A stretch of DNA of 64,000 bases, from contig DASZER010000011.1 of assembly GCA_035940575.1 (NCBI GenBank), positions 1-64,000 on the forward strand, in the 5' to 3' direction. The position numbers and the translations under genes were made by a program. The notes under the pieces were generated by a model. It was not told the DNA's origin. It ran no database searches and saw only the letters and a list, made by a program, of their open reading frames with translations. Of this stretch, positions 1-8,049 are shown piece by piece (position 1 is the first letter of the stretch; the number at the start of each line of letters is the position of its first letter). Source of the stretch: BP-191 sp035940575. GTDB lineage: Bacteria > Actinomycetota > Actinomycetes > BP-191.

Positions 1-1
1 G

Positions 2-934
2 ACCGAGCCCCGGGCGGACTCGGTGATCGCGGTGCCGTTGAAGAGCCAGGGCCGGGTCATCGGCGTGCTCAACCTCTACGACCGCGTCGACGCGGACGAG
101 TTCGACGACAACGACCTCGCGACGATCCGGTCGTTCGCGAACCAGGCCACGGTCGCGATCGACAACGTGCTGCTGCACCAGGAGGCGCAGCGCCTGTCCA
201 TCACCGACGGTCTCACCGGCCTGTGGAACTACCGCTACTTCCAGATGAACTTCGACAAGGAGATCGAGCGCGCGAGCCGGTTCCAGCGGCCGCTGGCGTT
301 GCTGATCTTCGACCTCGACAAGTTCAAGCAGGTCAACGACCAGTACGGCCACCAGCGCGGCGACTCGGTGCTCATCGAGCTCGCGACGCGCGTCAAGGGC
401 GCGATCCGCGAGGTCGACACGCTCGCGCGGTACGGCGGCGAGGAGTTCGTGCTGATCCTCCCCGAGACCGACCTCGAAGGCGCCACGCTGGCGGCGGGCA
501 AGATCTGCGAGATCGTCCGGCAGCGGCGCTTCGGCGCGGCCGGCGAGGAGCCGATCCGCGTGACCGTCTCCGTGGGCGTCGCGGTGTACCCGGAGCACGG
601 CCGCGCGGGCGCGACGCTCGTCCGCTCGGCGGACGCCGCGCTCTACGCCGCCAAGGAGTCGGGCCGCGACGGCTACTGGGTCGCGACGCCGATGCCGGAC
701 ATGCCGTCGGCCGACGACCCGCCGCCCGCGCCGCCCGTGGAGACCGCTCCCGTCATCGAGGGCACGGTCCTCGCCGACGAGGACGACACCGACATCGGCA
801 ACGGCACCCGCGCCACCGAGGCGACCGACGCCGTCGACCCGGGCGCGACGGGCGCGAGCGGCGGCGGCGGCGCGGCGGAGGACCGCGCGGACACCGACGA
901 GCCCGAGCCGGCGACGACGGGCCCAGTGGCGTAG
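2..934 (+). CDS. GAF-GGDEF diguanylate cyclase, 5' truncated
   Basis: The reading frame is open to the left edge, so the N-terminus lies outside the window. The first ~55 visible residues are the end of a GAF sensor domain (VIAVPLKSQGRVIGVLNLY). A GGDEF domain follows, with the catalytic signature as RYGGEEF and an RxxD product-inhibition site (REVD) exactly five residues before it. It should therefore make c-di-GMP from two GTP and be feedback-inhibited. The last ~80 residues are a Pro/Ala/Asp-rich, probably disordered tail. No membrane segment is visible in this part. The family call is firm; the signal sensed by the GAF domain is unknown. Confidence 0.9.
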   Translation, partial: TEPRADSVIAVPLKSQGRVIGVLNLYDRVDADEFDDNDLATIRSFANQATVAIDNVLLHQEAQRLSITDGLTGLWNYRYFQMNFDKEIERASRFQRPLALLIFDLDKFKQVNDQYGHQRGDSVLIELATRVKGAIREVDTLARYGGEEFVLILPETDLEGATLAAGKICEIVRQRRFGAAGEEPIRVTVSVGVAVYPEHGRAGATLVRSADAALYAAKESGRDGYWVATPMPDMPSADDPPPAPPVETAPVIEGTVLADEDDTDIGNGTRATEATDAVDPGATGASGGGGAAEDRADTDEPEPATTGPVA

Positions 935-939
935 TTCGT

Positions 940-945
940 TAGGGT
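940..945 (+). promoter_or_regulatory. -10 element of leaderless galU
   Basis: TAGGGT fits the actinobacterial TANNNT -10 motif and lies exactly 7 nt before the galU ATG, which places transcription start at the start codon. No Shine-Dalgarno sequence is seen. This is inference from sequence only. Confidence 0.55.
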
Positions 946-952
946 CGTCGGC

Positions 953-1828
953 ATGCGCCGCGTCACCAAGGCAGTCATCCCCGCCGCCGGTCTCGGCACG
1001 AGGTTCCTCCCCGCGACGAAGGCGTCCCCCAAGGAGATGCTCCCCGTCGTCGACAAGCCCGCGATCCAGTACGTCGTCGAGGAGGCCGCGCGCGCCGGCC
1101 TGACCGACGTGCTGCTCGTGACGGGCCGCGGCAAGCGCGCGCTCGAGGACCACTTCGACCGGATGCCCGAGCTGGAGAGCGCGCTGGCGGCGAAGGGCGA
1201 CGACGCCCGCCTCGCCCTCGTCCGCGAGCCCGAGGGCCTCGCCGACGTGCACTTCGTCCGCCAGGGCGACCCGCGCGGCCTCGGCCACGCGATCCTGTGC
1301 GCCGCCGCGCACGTCGGGGACGAGCCGTTCGCGGTGCTGCTCGGCGACGACCTCATCGACGAGCGCGACCCGCTGCTGGAGACGATGCTCGACATCCAGC
1401 GCGAACGCGGCGGCAGCGTCGTCGCGCTCATGGAGGTGCCGCCCGACCAGATCGCGATGTACGGCTGCGCGGCGACCGAGGGCGAGCCCGACGGCGACGT
1501 CGTACGCGTCACCGGACTGGTCGAGAAGCCCGACCCCGCCGAGGCGCCGAGCAACCTCGCGATCATCGGCCGCTACGTCCTCTCGCCGAGCATCTTCGAC
1601 GAGATCCGCCAGACGCCGCCGGGGCGCGGCAACGAGATCCAGATCACCGACGCGATGCAGCGCCTCCTCGCCCGCGAGCCGTTGCACGGCGTGGTGTTCC
1701 GCGGCCGCCGCTACGACACCGGCGACCGCGCCGACTACCTCAAGGCGGTCGTGCGCCTCGCCGTCGACCGGCCCGACATCGGCCCTGGCTTCCTGGCCTG
1801 GCTGCGCGAGTTCGTGGCGGGCACGTGA
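953..1828 (+). CDS. galU: UTP-glucose-1-phosphate uridylyltransferase
   Basis: Makes UDP-glucose from UTP and glucose-1-phosphate for cell-wall glycans and trehalose. The 291-residue protein opens with the nucleotidyltransferase signature (AAGLGTRFLPATKASPKEML) and keeps the sugar-binding VEKP motif and the GRRYDTGDR segment near the C-terminus. Its length is normal for bacterial GalU. The ATG at 953 is supported by a -10 element 7 nt upstream. The stop codon overlaps the next gene's GTG (GTGA), so it heads an operon with glp, an acetyltransferase gene and possibly sepX, the same order as in mycobacteria. Confidence 0.95.
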   Translation: MRRVTKAVIPAAGLGTRFLPATKASPKEMLPVVDKPAIQYVVEEAARAGLTDVLLVTGRGKRALEDHFDRMPELESALAAKGDDARLALVREPEGLADVHFVRQGDPRGLGHAILCAAAHVGDEPFAVLLGDDLIDERDPLLETMLDIQRERGGSVVALMEVPPDQIAMYGCAATEGEPDGDVVRVTGLVEKPDPAEAPSNLAIIGRYVLSPSIFDEIRQTPPGRGNEIQITDAMQRLLAREPLHGVVFRGRRYDTGDRADYLKAVVRLAVDRPDIGPGFLAWLREFVAGT

Positions 1829-3009
1829 CCCCGGTCGACGCCCACCTCAAGCGGGTCCTCGGGGAGCTGCACCCGCTCCCCGAGCTCGAGCTGCGCCTGC
1901 TCGACGCCCACGGCTGCGTGCTCGCCGAGGACGTCGTCGCCGAGGGGCCGCTGCCGGCGCACGACACCGCGACCGTCGACGGCTACGCCGTCCGCGCGGC
2001 CGACGTCGCCGCCGCCACCGCCGAGGCGCCGGTGTCGCTGCACGTCGTCGCGGACGTGCCCGTCGGCCAGGTGCCGACGGTCGTCGTGCAGCAGGCCCTG
2101 GCCGTACGTGTCCGCGCCGGCTCGGTCGTCCCGCGCGGGACCGAGGCGGTCGTGCCGGCGGCGTACACCGACGGCGGCATCGCGCACGTGCGCGTCGCCC
2201 GGCCGGTGCCGGCGGGCGCGTACGTCCGCAGGGCAGGCGACGACGTCGCGGCGGGCACGCCCGTCCTCTCGCGCAGCGCCCTCGTCAACGCGCCGCAGGT
2301 CGCGCTGCTCGCGGCCGTGGGCCGCCGCAACGTCCTCGCCCGCCCGCGCCCGCGCGTCGTCGTCGTCGCCTCCGGCGCGGACCTCGCGGGCGAGGCGGCG
2401 GTACGCGACGCCAGCGGCACGGCGATCGCGGCGGCGGTGCGCGAGGCGGGCGGCGTGGCGTACCACGCGGGCGTCGTCGCGGAGGACCCGAGGGAGTTCG
2501 CGAACGTCGTCGAGGACCACCTCATCCAGGCCGACCTCGTCGTCGTCACGGGCTCGGGCATCGACGCGGTCAGCCGCGACGTGCTGCCGCGGCTCGGCGA
2601 GGTGACGTTCGAGGACCTCGCGATGGAGCCGGCGGGCGTGCACGGGTTCGGGCGGATCGGGCCCGACGGGACGCCGGTGTTCGCGCTGCCCGGCGGCGCG
2701 GTCGCGTCGCTGGTGGCGTTCGAGGTGTTCGTGCGCCCCGCGCTGCGGCGGATGCTCGGCTCGGAGACGCTCGGGCGGCCGCACGTGAGCGCGGTGGCGA
2801 CGCGGTCGTTCGCGTCGGCGCCGGGCCGCCGCGACTTCGTCCGCGCGCGCGTCGAGCGCTCCGCCGACCGCTGGGTCGTGACGCCGGTCGCGCCGCACCT
2901 CGCCGGCTTCGCCGCCGCCAACGCGCTGACGATCGTCCCCGAGGACGTGAGCGAGGTCGCCGAGGGCACGCCGTTGCTCACCTGGCTGCTGGAACGCCGC
3001 GGCGTATGA
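1825..3009 (+). CDS. glp: Gephyrin-like molybdotransferase Glp (MoeA family)
   Basis: A 394-residue MoeA-fold protein; GTG at 1825 overlaps the galU stop. The N-terminal HDTATVDGYAVR block is typical of MoeA. Two C-terminal active-site motifs are changed: the usual TGG-SVG-x2-D loop reads TGSGIDAVSRD, and the usual PGNP loop reads PGGAVAS. In corynebacteria the paralogue at this locus, Glp, binds FtsZ and a membrane receptor (GlpR) and acts in cell division. Here sepX/glpR also lies two genes downstream. I infer a divisome role rather than molybdenum insertion. A dedicated MoeA may exist elsewhere in the genome. Confidence 0.85.
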   Translation: MTPVDAHLKRVLGELHPLPELELRLLDAHGCVLAEDVVAEGPLPAHDTATVDGYAVRAADVAAATAEAPVSLHVVADVPVGQVPTVVVQQALAVRVRAGSVVPRGTEAVVPAAYTDGGIAHVRVARPVPAGAYVRRAGDDVAAGTPVLSRSALVNAPQVALLAAVGRRNVLARPRPRVVVVASGADLAGEAAVRDASGTAIAAAVREAGGVAYHAGVVAEDPREFANVVEDHLIQADLVVVTGSGIDAVSRDVLPRLGEVTFEDLAMEPAGVHGFGRIGPDGTPVFALPGGAVASLVAFEVFVRPALRRMLGSETLGRPHVSAVATRSFASAPGRRDFVRARVERSADRWVVTPVAPHLAGFAAANALTIVPEDVSEVAEGTPLLTWLLERRGV

Positions 3010-3617
3010 GCCGCGCCTGGCCCGCGACCCTGCGCGACGGCGAGGTCGAGCTGCGGCCGTACCGGATGCGCGACGCGGCGGCGTTCAGCGAGGTCAGGCT
3101 GTCGAACGAGGCGTGGCTGCGGCCGTGGGAGCCGACCGCGTCGGGGACGTGGGAGGACCGCTTCGCGGTGACGTCGTTCCCGCCGATGCTACGGGCGCTG
3201 CGCAGGCAGGCGCGGCAGGGGACGACGTACGCGTTCGCGGTCACCTACCGCGGCAGGTTCGTCGGCGGCACGACGGTCGGCAACATCTGGCGCGCGAGCC
3301 TCGGCTCCTGCTTCCTCGGCTACTGGGTCGACGGCCGCCACGCCGGACGCGGCATCGTGCCGACGGCGGTCGCGCTCGCGACCGACCACTGCTTCGGCCC
3401 GCTCGGGCTGCACCGCGTCGAGGCGAACGTGCGCCCCGAGAACGCCGCGAGCCGCCGCGTGATGGAGAAGCTCGGGTTCCGCGAGGAGGGGCTGCGCGAG
3501 CGCTACCTCTACATCGACGGCGCGTGGCGCGACCACGTGTCGTACGCGCTCACGGTCGAGGACGTGCCGGGCGGATTGCTGCGCCGGTGGCACGCGGTCC
3601 GCGACAGATCGACATAA
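3006..3617 (+). CDS. GNAT acetyltransferase, RimJ/RimL type
   Basis: A 203-residue GNAT protein that starts with an ATGA overlap on glp. The acetyl-CoA binding region shows GYWVDGRHAGRGI, and the C-terminal half has the RimJ-like run HRVEANVRPENAASRRVMEK followed by LGF. Members acetylate N-terminal amines of ribosomal or other proteins; the substrate here is unknown. Position between glp and sepX matches Rv0995 in mycobacteria, so it is part of a conserved cluster. Length is normal. Confidence 0.88.
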   Translation: MSRAWPATLRDGEVELRPYRMRDAAAFSEVRLSNEAWLRPWEPTASGTWEDRFAVTSFPPMLRALRRQARQGTTYAFAVTYRGRFVGGTTVGNIWRASLGSCFLGYWVDGRHAGRGIVPTAVALATDHCFGPLGLHRVEANVRPENAASRRVMEKLGFREEGLRERYLYIDGAWRDHVSYALTVEDVPGGLLRRWHAVRDRST

Positions 3618-3656
3618 CGCCGCGTGTCGCTGCGTGAACATCGCGCGCCGCGCCCC

Positions 3657-3662
3657 TACCGT
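3657..3662 (+). promoter_or_regulatory. -10 element of leaderless sepX
   Basis: TACCGT followed by 7 nt and then GTG at 3670. This decides the sepX start in favour of 3670 over the in-frame GTG at 3634, which lacks both a ribosome site and a -10. Confidence 0.5.
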
Positions 3663-3669
3663 CGTTGAC

Positions 3670-4203
3670 GTGCCGCTGATCGCCGGCCTGGCCGTTCTCT
3701 GGTTCGTCGTGATCGCGTGGGCCACGCGGGACAACCGCGAGGCAGCGCACGACGGCCGCTCGATCGACCGCTACTCCCACGCGATGCGCGTCCTGTCGCG
3801 GCGCCCGCCGGCCAAGCCCGCGTCGTCGTCCTCGGGCCGCTACATCGTCGTCCCCGGCACCCGCGTCACCGACCCCGCGCAGGCCACCGCGCGGATGCTC
3901 GAACGCCGCCGCCGGATCCTCCACGGGCTGCTCACCGCGTCCGCGATCTCGTTCGCGGGGATGCTGCTCGGCGGGCCCTGGTTCGTGATCCACCTCGTGG
4001 TCGACGCGGCGCTGGTGGCGTACGTCGTGTTCCTCCGCAGGGTCGCGCTGGCGCAGGCCGAGAAGGCCCGCAGGGAGCGCCGCGCGCGGCTGCGGGAGCG
4101 CGAGGCGGAGCACCGCGCGCGCTACGAGGCCGAGCACGAGCCGGTCGCGCCGGTGCTCCCGATGCCCGAGCGCGTGGAGCGGAAGCGGGCGGTCGGCGAC
4201 TGA
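3670..4203 (+). CDS. sepX: Divisome membrane protein SepX/GlpR
   Basis: A 177-residue protein with an N-terminal membrane segment (LIAGLAVLWFVVIAWA), a basic cytoplasmic stretch, an RRRR motif, and a second hydrophobic region around residues 95-130. A charged Arg/Glu-rich tail, likely coiled coil, follows. Topology and position next to glp match GlpR of corynebacteria, the membrane receptor of Glp, and SepX of Streptomyces, which stabilises FtsZ rings. The start is set by the leaderless promoter at 3657. The two membrane segments and the synteny make the call good, although sequence identity in this family is low. Confidence 0.75.
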   Translation: MPLIAGLAVLWFVVIAWATRDNREAAHDGRSIDRYSHAMRVLSRRPPAKPASSSSGRYIVVPGTRVTDPAQATARMLERRRRILHGLLTASAISFAGMLLGGPWFVIHLVVDAALVAYVVFLRRVALAQAEKARRERRARLREREAEHRARYEAEHEPVAPVLPMPERVERKRAVGD

Positions 4204-4232
4204 CGCCGCGTGGTAGCCTCGTCGGCGTCCGA

Positions 4233-4306
4233 GGGGGTGTGGCTCAGTCCGGTAGAGCGCTTCCCTCGCACGGAAGAGGCCAGGGGTTCGAATCCCCTCA
4301 CCTCCA
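4233..4306 (+). tRNA. tRNA-Ala(CGC)
   Basis: A 74-nt cloverleaf. The acceptor stem GGGGGTG pairs with CACCTCC (one G-U), the anticodon stem CTTCC/GGAAG encloses loop CTCGCAC with anticodon CGC at 4267-4269, and the T-arm is AGGGG-TTCGAAT-CCCCT. CCA is not encoded. It reads GCG, one of the commonest alanine codons here. Confidence 0.95.
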
Positions 4307-4321
4307 CTCTCGGAACATGAG

Positions 4322-4353
4322 ACGAAGGCCCCGGCACGCGCCGGGGCCTTCGT
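4322..4353 (+). terminator. Strong hairpin terminator, possibly bidirectional
   Basis: A perfect 14-bp stem (ACGAAGGCCCCGGC and its complement) around a 4-nt loop, placed between tRNA-Ala and the convergent gene ending at 4364. There is no T-tract, as is usual in GC-rich actinobacteria. Confidence 0.75.
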
Positions 4354-4363
4354 CGTCAACGGC

Positions 4364-5293
4364 CTACGTGTACGACACCACCGCCCTCACCGAGCAGTGG
4401 TCGGAGTACGTCGCGCACACGCCCTTGTCGATCGTCGCCTGCGCGCTGCTCGTCGCCTTCGCGGTCGACCCGCGCTTGGCGAGGACGTAGTCGATCCGCT
4501 TGCCCGCGCTCGCGCCGCCGTGCGTCCAGTGCGTGTCGAGGCAGGACCGCGACGCCGCGCAGAGGTCGTAGATCACGTCCGACCAGCCGAGGTCGACGCC
4601 ACCGCAGGTGGTGTTGGTCCCGGCCTGGACGACCGTGCCCTCCCACCAGCAGTTGTACTGCGCGCCGCCCCAGTCCGCGGAGTTCGTGTCGCTGCCGATC
4701 AGGTGCAGGTTGCCGCTCCACGTCGAGCGCGCGAGCTTGTCGGTGGCGAGCTGCATGTTGAGCCAGGTGCAGTGGTTGTTGGTGCCCTTCGGCGGCGTCT
4801 TCATCGACACCGCCGCGACGACCTTGCTCGTGTTGACCTTGTCCTGGAGCTTGACCTGGATCGCGGCGGCGTTGTTGGCGCCCGCGTCGCACGTCGCGTC
4901 GTCGGTGCCGCCGTAGCCGAGCCACGTCTCGGACTTCAGCAGGTCGAACCGCGCCGAGCGCCAGAACACCGCGCGCTTGTTCGCCGCCGCCGAGGAGTCG
5001 TAGACGTAGCCGTACGACGTGCCGAGGCGGCCGGTGAGGTTGTTCGCGAAGTCGATGACCTTGACGGCGCTCTCGAAGTCCTGGCCGAGGATGACGTCGG
5101 GCGTCGGGGCGTTGGAGTCGGCCGCGATCGCGTCGATCCAGCCGGTCCAGTTCTCGTAGTACTGGTGCACGTTGTACTGGTAGACCGCGACCGCGCCGCT
5201 GCCCGTGGTGTACGACGCGTCCGCGCTCCCGGGCAGTGCCAGGGCTCCCGGCACCGCGAGCAGCAGCGCGATCCTTCGCCATGCATTGATCAT
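4364..5293 (-). CDS. Secreted endonuclease/exonuclease/phosphatase-family protein
   Basis: A 309-residue protein with a signal peptide (first ~27 residues, ending around ADAS) and an EEP fold. The landmarks in order are YQYNVHQ near the mature N-terminus, ILGQDFES at the usual metal-binding Glu region, HLIGSDTNS (the D-x-N motif), WSDVIYDLC, RIDYVLAKRG and the closing YSDHCSVRAVV (catalytic Asp-His). Several cysteines suggest disulfides outside the cell. Likely an extracellular nuclease or phosphodiesterase; the substrate is not predictable. A strong ribosome site (GAGGGGGA) precedes the ATG. Monocistronic, with an operator-like inverted repeat upstream. Confidence 0.8.
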   Translation of the reverse strand: MINAWRRIALLLAVPGALALPGSADASYTTGSGAVAVYQYNVHQYYENWTGWIDAIAADSNAPTPDVILGQDFESAVKVIDFANNLTGRLGTSYGYVYDSSAAANKRAVFWRSARFDLLKSETWLGYGGTDDATCDAGANNAAAIQVKLQDKVNTSKVVAAVSMKTPPKGTNNHCTWLNMQLATDKLARSTWSGNLHLIGSDTNSADWGGAQYNCWWEGTVVQAGTNTTCGGVDLGWSDVIYDLCAASRSCLDTHWTHGGASAGKRIDYVLAKRGSTAKATSSAQATIDKGVCATYSDHCSVRAVVSYT

Positions 5294-5340
5294 GAGAATC
5301 CCCCTCTGGGTGTGGTGGGACGCGTCACGCTACGGACCGA

Positions 5341-5354
5341 ATCCGATTTCGGAT
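5341..5354 (-). promoter_or_regulatory. Inverted repeat in the promoter of the EEP gene
   Basis: ATCCGA-TT-TCGGAT lies just upstream of a TAGCGT -10 element on the minus strand, in the position of a spacer or -35 operator. No cognate regulator is next to it. Confidence 0.4.
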
Positions 5355-5397
5355 GCGTTTCCCGGAAAAGAGGATTTAGAAGGGAACTCGGGTTGAT

Positions 5398-5751
5398 CTA
5401 CGCGTTCTCCGGCGGCGGCGTGACGCCCACCGCGGCGCACAGGGCGTCGATCCGCTCCGCCGACTTCCGCAGCGCCTGGACGTCCTTGACGGCGGCGTTG
5501 CCGTTGCCGTCGGCGACATGGCCCTGGAGCCGCCGGGTGTGGGTGGCGAAGCGGACGAGCTCGACGCCGAGGTCGTCGTAGTCGCTGTGCAGCAACGGCT
5601 TCGCGCGGTTCTCGACGTCCCCGGGCTTCGTCTGCGTCTCCGCGGCGTAGTACGTCTCGCACGCCGCCCGCGCGTCCTCGACGGTGGCGTTCGAACGCGG
5701 CGCCGCGCAGCCCGCGACGGCGCTGGCGAGGGCGAGGGGCAGCAGCCTCAC
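5398..5751 (-). CDS. Small lipoprotein of unknown function
   Basis: 117 residues with a lipoprotein signal (MRLLPLALASAVAGCAA, cysteine at residue 15). The mature part is helical and contains two further cysteines. It resembles no family I can name. The ATG overlaps the stop of the upstream SIMPL gene (ATGA), so the two are translationally coupled, which suggests a shared envelope function. Confidence 0.75.
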   Translation of the reverse strand: MRLLPLALASAVAGCAAPRSNATVEDARAACETYYAAETQTKPGDVENRAKPLLHSDYDDLGVELVRFATHTRRLQGHVADGNGNAAVKDVQALRKSAERIDALCAAVGVTPPPENA

Positions 5752-6437
5752 AGCGACGTCGGCGCCTCGATCGTGAACCGCGCCTCGACCGACGCCCGCA
5801 CGACCTGGTGCACGGGCTCCAGGTCCAGCGACACCGGCTCGGGCGCGACCGACTCCCTGCGCATCGGCGAGGGCGCGGCCATCGCGGCGACCGCATAGGG
5901 CGGGCCGCCGCCGTACGACGTCACGGCCTCCGTCAGCAGCCCGGTGTCGGCGAGCTCGACCAGGCCGGTGAGCCGCGAGCCGAGCGCGCCCGCGTACTCC
6001 GACGCCCGCGTCACCGCGTCGCGCGCCGCCGCGACCCGCGCCGAGCGGTAGACGGCCGAGTCGCGGCGCAGCGCCCAGCGCGGGCCGTACACGTCGACCA
6101 TCTCCTGCTCGGCGAGGCGCGACACGAGGTCGCCGAGGCGCGTGAAGTCCACGACCTCGACGGTGTGCCGCACGTACCCGTGGTAGCCGACGACCCGCTC
6201 GCGCGGCTTGCCGTCCTTGAGCTCGGGGGAGATCCGAACGGCCGCCGTCTCGACCCGCTCGACCGCGTCGCCGAACGACGCCACGAGCGCGAGCACCGCG
6301 GACGAGCGGCGGTCGAGCGAGGCCAGCGTGCGCTCGCGGTCCTTGTCCTGCGCGGCGACCGACACCTCGACCGTCGCTACCTCGGGCTCGACCTCGAGGA
6401 CGGTCTCGCCGCGCACGGACACGAGTGGCGCCTCCAC
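5748..6437 (-). CDS. SIMPL-domain (DUF541) protein
   Basis: A 229-residue protein matching the SIMPL family: an N-terminal VSVRGETVLEVEPEVATVEV strand pair, a helical middle, an ELKDG-x13-VRHTVEVVDF segment and a C-terminal SVEARFTIE strand. Many family members are exported, but no signal peptide is visible from the GTG at 6437, so it may be cytoplasmic or start further upstream. Function is unknown; E. coli YggE is linked to oxidative stress. It follows the mannosyltransferase gene by 14 nt and is coupled to the downstream lipoprotein gene. Confidence 0.8.
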   Translation of the reverse strand: MEAPLVSVRGETVLEVEPEVATVEVSVAAQDKDRERTLASLDRRSSAVLALVASFGDAVERVETAAVRISPELKDGKPRERVVGYHGYVRHTVEVVDFTRLGDLVSRLAEQEMVDVYGPRWALRRDSAVYRSARVAAARDAVTRASEYAGALGSRLTGLVELADTGLLTEAVTSYGGGPPYAVAAMAAPSPMRRESVAPEPVSLDLEPVHQVVRASVEARFTIEAPTSL

Positions 6438-6451
6438 GGGCGCAGCATGAC

Positions 6452-8011
6452 CTAGATCCAGCTCGAGAACCACATGCGGCTGTGCCACGTCTCGTACGGC
6501 ACGATCTCCGCCGCGAGGATCGGGTACAGGTAGTAGAAGTTCAGGATCACCAGCAGCGCGTACGCGCCCACGCCCGCGGCGCCGATCTGGCGGCGTTGCG
6601 GCGAGTCGCCGGGGCGGCCGAGCGCGAGGCCCGCGCAGTACGCCAGCGCGAGGCACATGAACGGCACGGCCGGCAGCGCGTAGAACAGGAACTCCGTGCG
6701 GTCCGACGGCCAGAACCACGGGACGTACCCGGCCGCGAACGCCACGAGGATGAACGACGCGCGCCAGTCGCGCCGCGAGATCCAGCCCCACACGCAGCCG
6801 CCGAGCGCGATCACCGAGCCCCACCAGATCGCGGGCGTGCCGATGCCGAGGACGGCCTGCGCGGTCCCCTCGCGCGGCGTCTCGTAGAAGTACGCGACGG
6901 GCCGCGCGAGGAACAGCCAGCCGTACGGCTTCGACTCGTACGCGTGCGACGAGTCGAGGTGCACGTGGAAGTCGTAGACCTGCTGGTGGTACGCCAGCCA
7001 GCCCTTGATCGGGCCGCAGCCGTCGCCCCAGCTCGGGTTGCCGCACGAACGCCGCCAGCCCCCGTCGGTCACGAACCAGCCGCTCCACGTGCCGACGTAC
7101 GTCACCACGGGGACGACCGTCGCGACGAACACGAACGCCGTCCACGCGTCGCGCCGCAGCGCCGCGCGGAACGGCCGCGGGATGCCCGCCGCCCTGCGCG
7201 CGCCGACGTCCCACGCGAACGCCACCAGCGCGAGCGCGGGCACGTAGTAGACCGCGCTCCACTTCACGCCGATCGCGGCGCCGAGCATGACGCCCGTCGC
7301 GACGCGCCAGGGTCTGAGCCCGAGCGAGGGACCCGGGAACGACAGGTCCTCGCCGAGGCGTTCGGAGAGCCGCCTCCGGCCCCAGTCCCTGTCGGCGACG
7401 AGGCACGCTGCGGCGGCCACGACGAAGAACATCAGGAAGACGTCGAGCATCGCCATCCGGCTCTGCACGAAGTGCAGCCCGTCGAGGGCGAGCAGCATCC
7501 CCGCGAAGCAGCCGAGCAGCGTCGAGCGGAACAGCCGCCGCCCCATCCGCGCGACGACGAGGATCGACAGCGCGCCGAACACGCACGCCGCGATCCGCCA
7601 GCCGAACGCCGCGCGCGAGCCGCCGTTGGGGTCGTAGCCGAAGATCAGCTCGCCGATGCCGATGAGCCACTTGCCGAGCGGCGGGTGGACGACGTACGCC
7701 GGCTCGCCGACCTTGTCGATGATGCAGACGTTGTCGGGGCGGTGGGCGTGCTCGTAGCCGAAGCGCACGAGCGTCTGCGCGTCGCACGAGTAGTAGACCT
7801 CGTCGAACGCCGTCTTGGCCGGGGTCGCCAGCCGGTAGAACCGCAGCGCGAAGCCGAACAGCGTCACCGCGATCGGGCCGAGCCAGCCGAGCAGCGCGTT
7901 GCCGGGGATCGGGCGCCACAACGGCCGCTCGGGCCGGTGCCCGCGGCGCGGCCGCCGCGCGGGCGCCTCCACCGGCTCCCAGACGTCGGGTGCCACTCCG
8001 GTCGTCGCCAT
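6452..8011 (-). CDS. Polyprenyl-phosphate-mannose protein mannosyltransferase (PMT, GT39)
   Basis: A 519-residue polytopic membrane protein with at least nine hydrophobic segments. It opens the catalytic loop with FDEVYYSCDAQT, the Asp-Glu pair typical of GT39, and continues with VHPPLGKWLIGIGE. It transfers mannose from polyprenyl-phosphate-mannose to Ser/Thr of proteins leaving through Sec. The orthologue in M. tuberculosis (Rv1002c) is likewise divergent from rsmI. ATG 8011 is favoured over the longer frame because TACGAT sits 7 nt upstream (leaderless). Confidence 0.92.
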   Translation of the reverse strand: MATTGVAPDVWEPVEAPARRPRRGHRPERPLWRPIPGNALLGWLGPIAVTLFGFALRFYRLATPAKTAFDEVYYSCDAQTLVRFGYEHAHRPDNVCIIDKVGEPAYVVHPPLGKWLIGIGELIFGYDPNGGSRAAFGWRIAACVFGALSILVVARMGRRLFRSTLLGCFAGMLLALDGLHFVQSRMAMLDVFLMFFVVAAAACLVADRDWGRRRLSERLGEDLSFPGPSLGLRPWRVATGVMLGAAIGVKWSAVYYVPALALVAFAWDVGARRAAGIPRPFRAALRRDAWTAFVFVATVVPVVTYVGTWSGWFVTDGGWRRSCGNPSWGDGCGPIKGWLAYHQQVYDFHVHLDSSHAYESKPYGWLFLARPVAYFYETPREGTAQAVLGIGTPAIWWGSVIALGGCVWGWISRRDWRASFILVAFAAGYVPWFWPSDRTEFLFYALPAVPFMCLALAYCAGLALGRPGDSPQRRQIGAAGVGAYALLVILNFYYLYPILAAEIVPYETWHSRMWFSSWI

Positions 8012-8018
8012 GGCCCGG

Positions 8019-8024
8019 ATCGTA
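8019..8024 (-). promoter_or_regulatory. -10 element of leaderless mannosyltransferase gene
   Basis: On the minus strand TACGAT is followed by 7 nt and the ATG at 8011. It lies in the 38-bp divergent gap to rsmI, whose own weaker CAGGAT element sits 6 nt before ATG 8050. Confidence 0.55.
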
Positions 8025-8049
8025 CGGGCGCGGCTGCCAGGATGACCGC

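Noticed and set aside
3634..3669. Upstream GTG start for sepX
   Set aside because: No ribosome site or -10 in place; the first 12 residues do not fit the family, and a leaderless -10 supports 3670.
4397..5581. A 394-codon plus frame opposite the EEP and lipoprotein genes
   Set aside because: Valine/arginine-rich shadow; the minus strand has a signal peptide and nuclease motifs.
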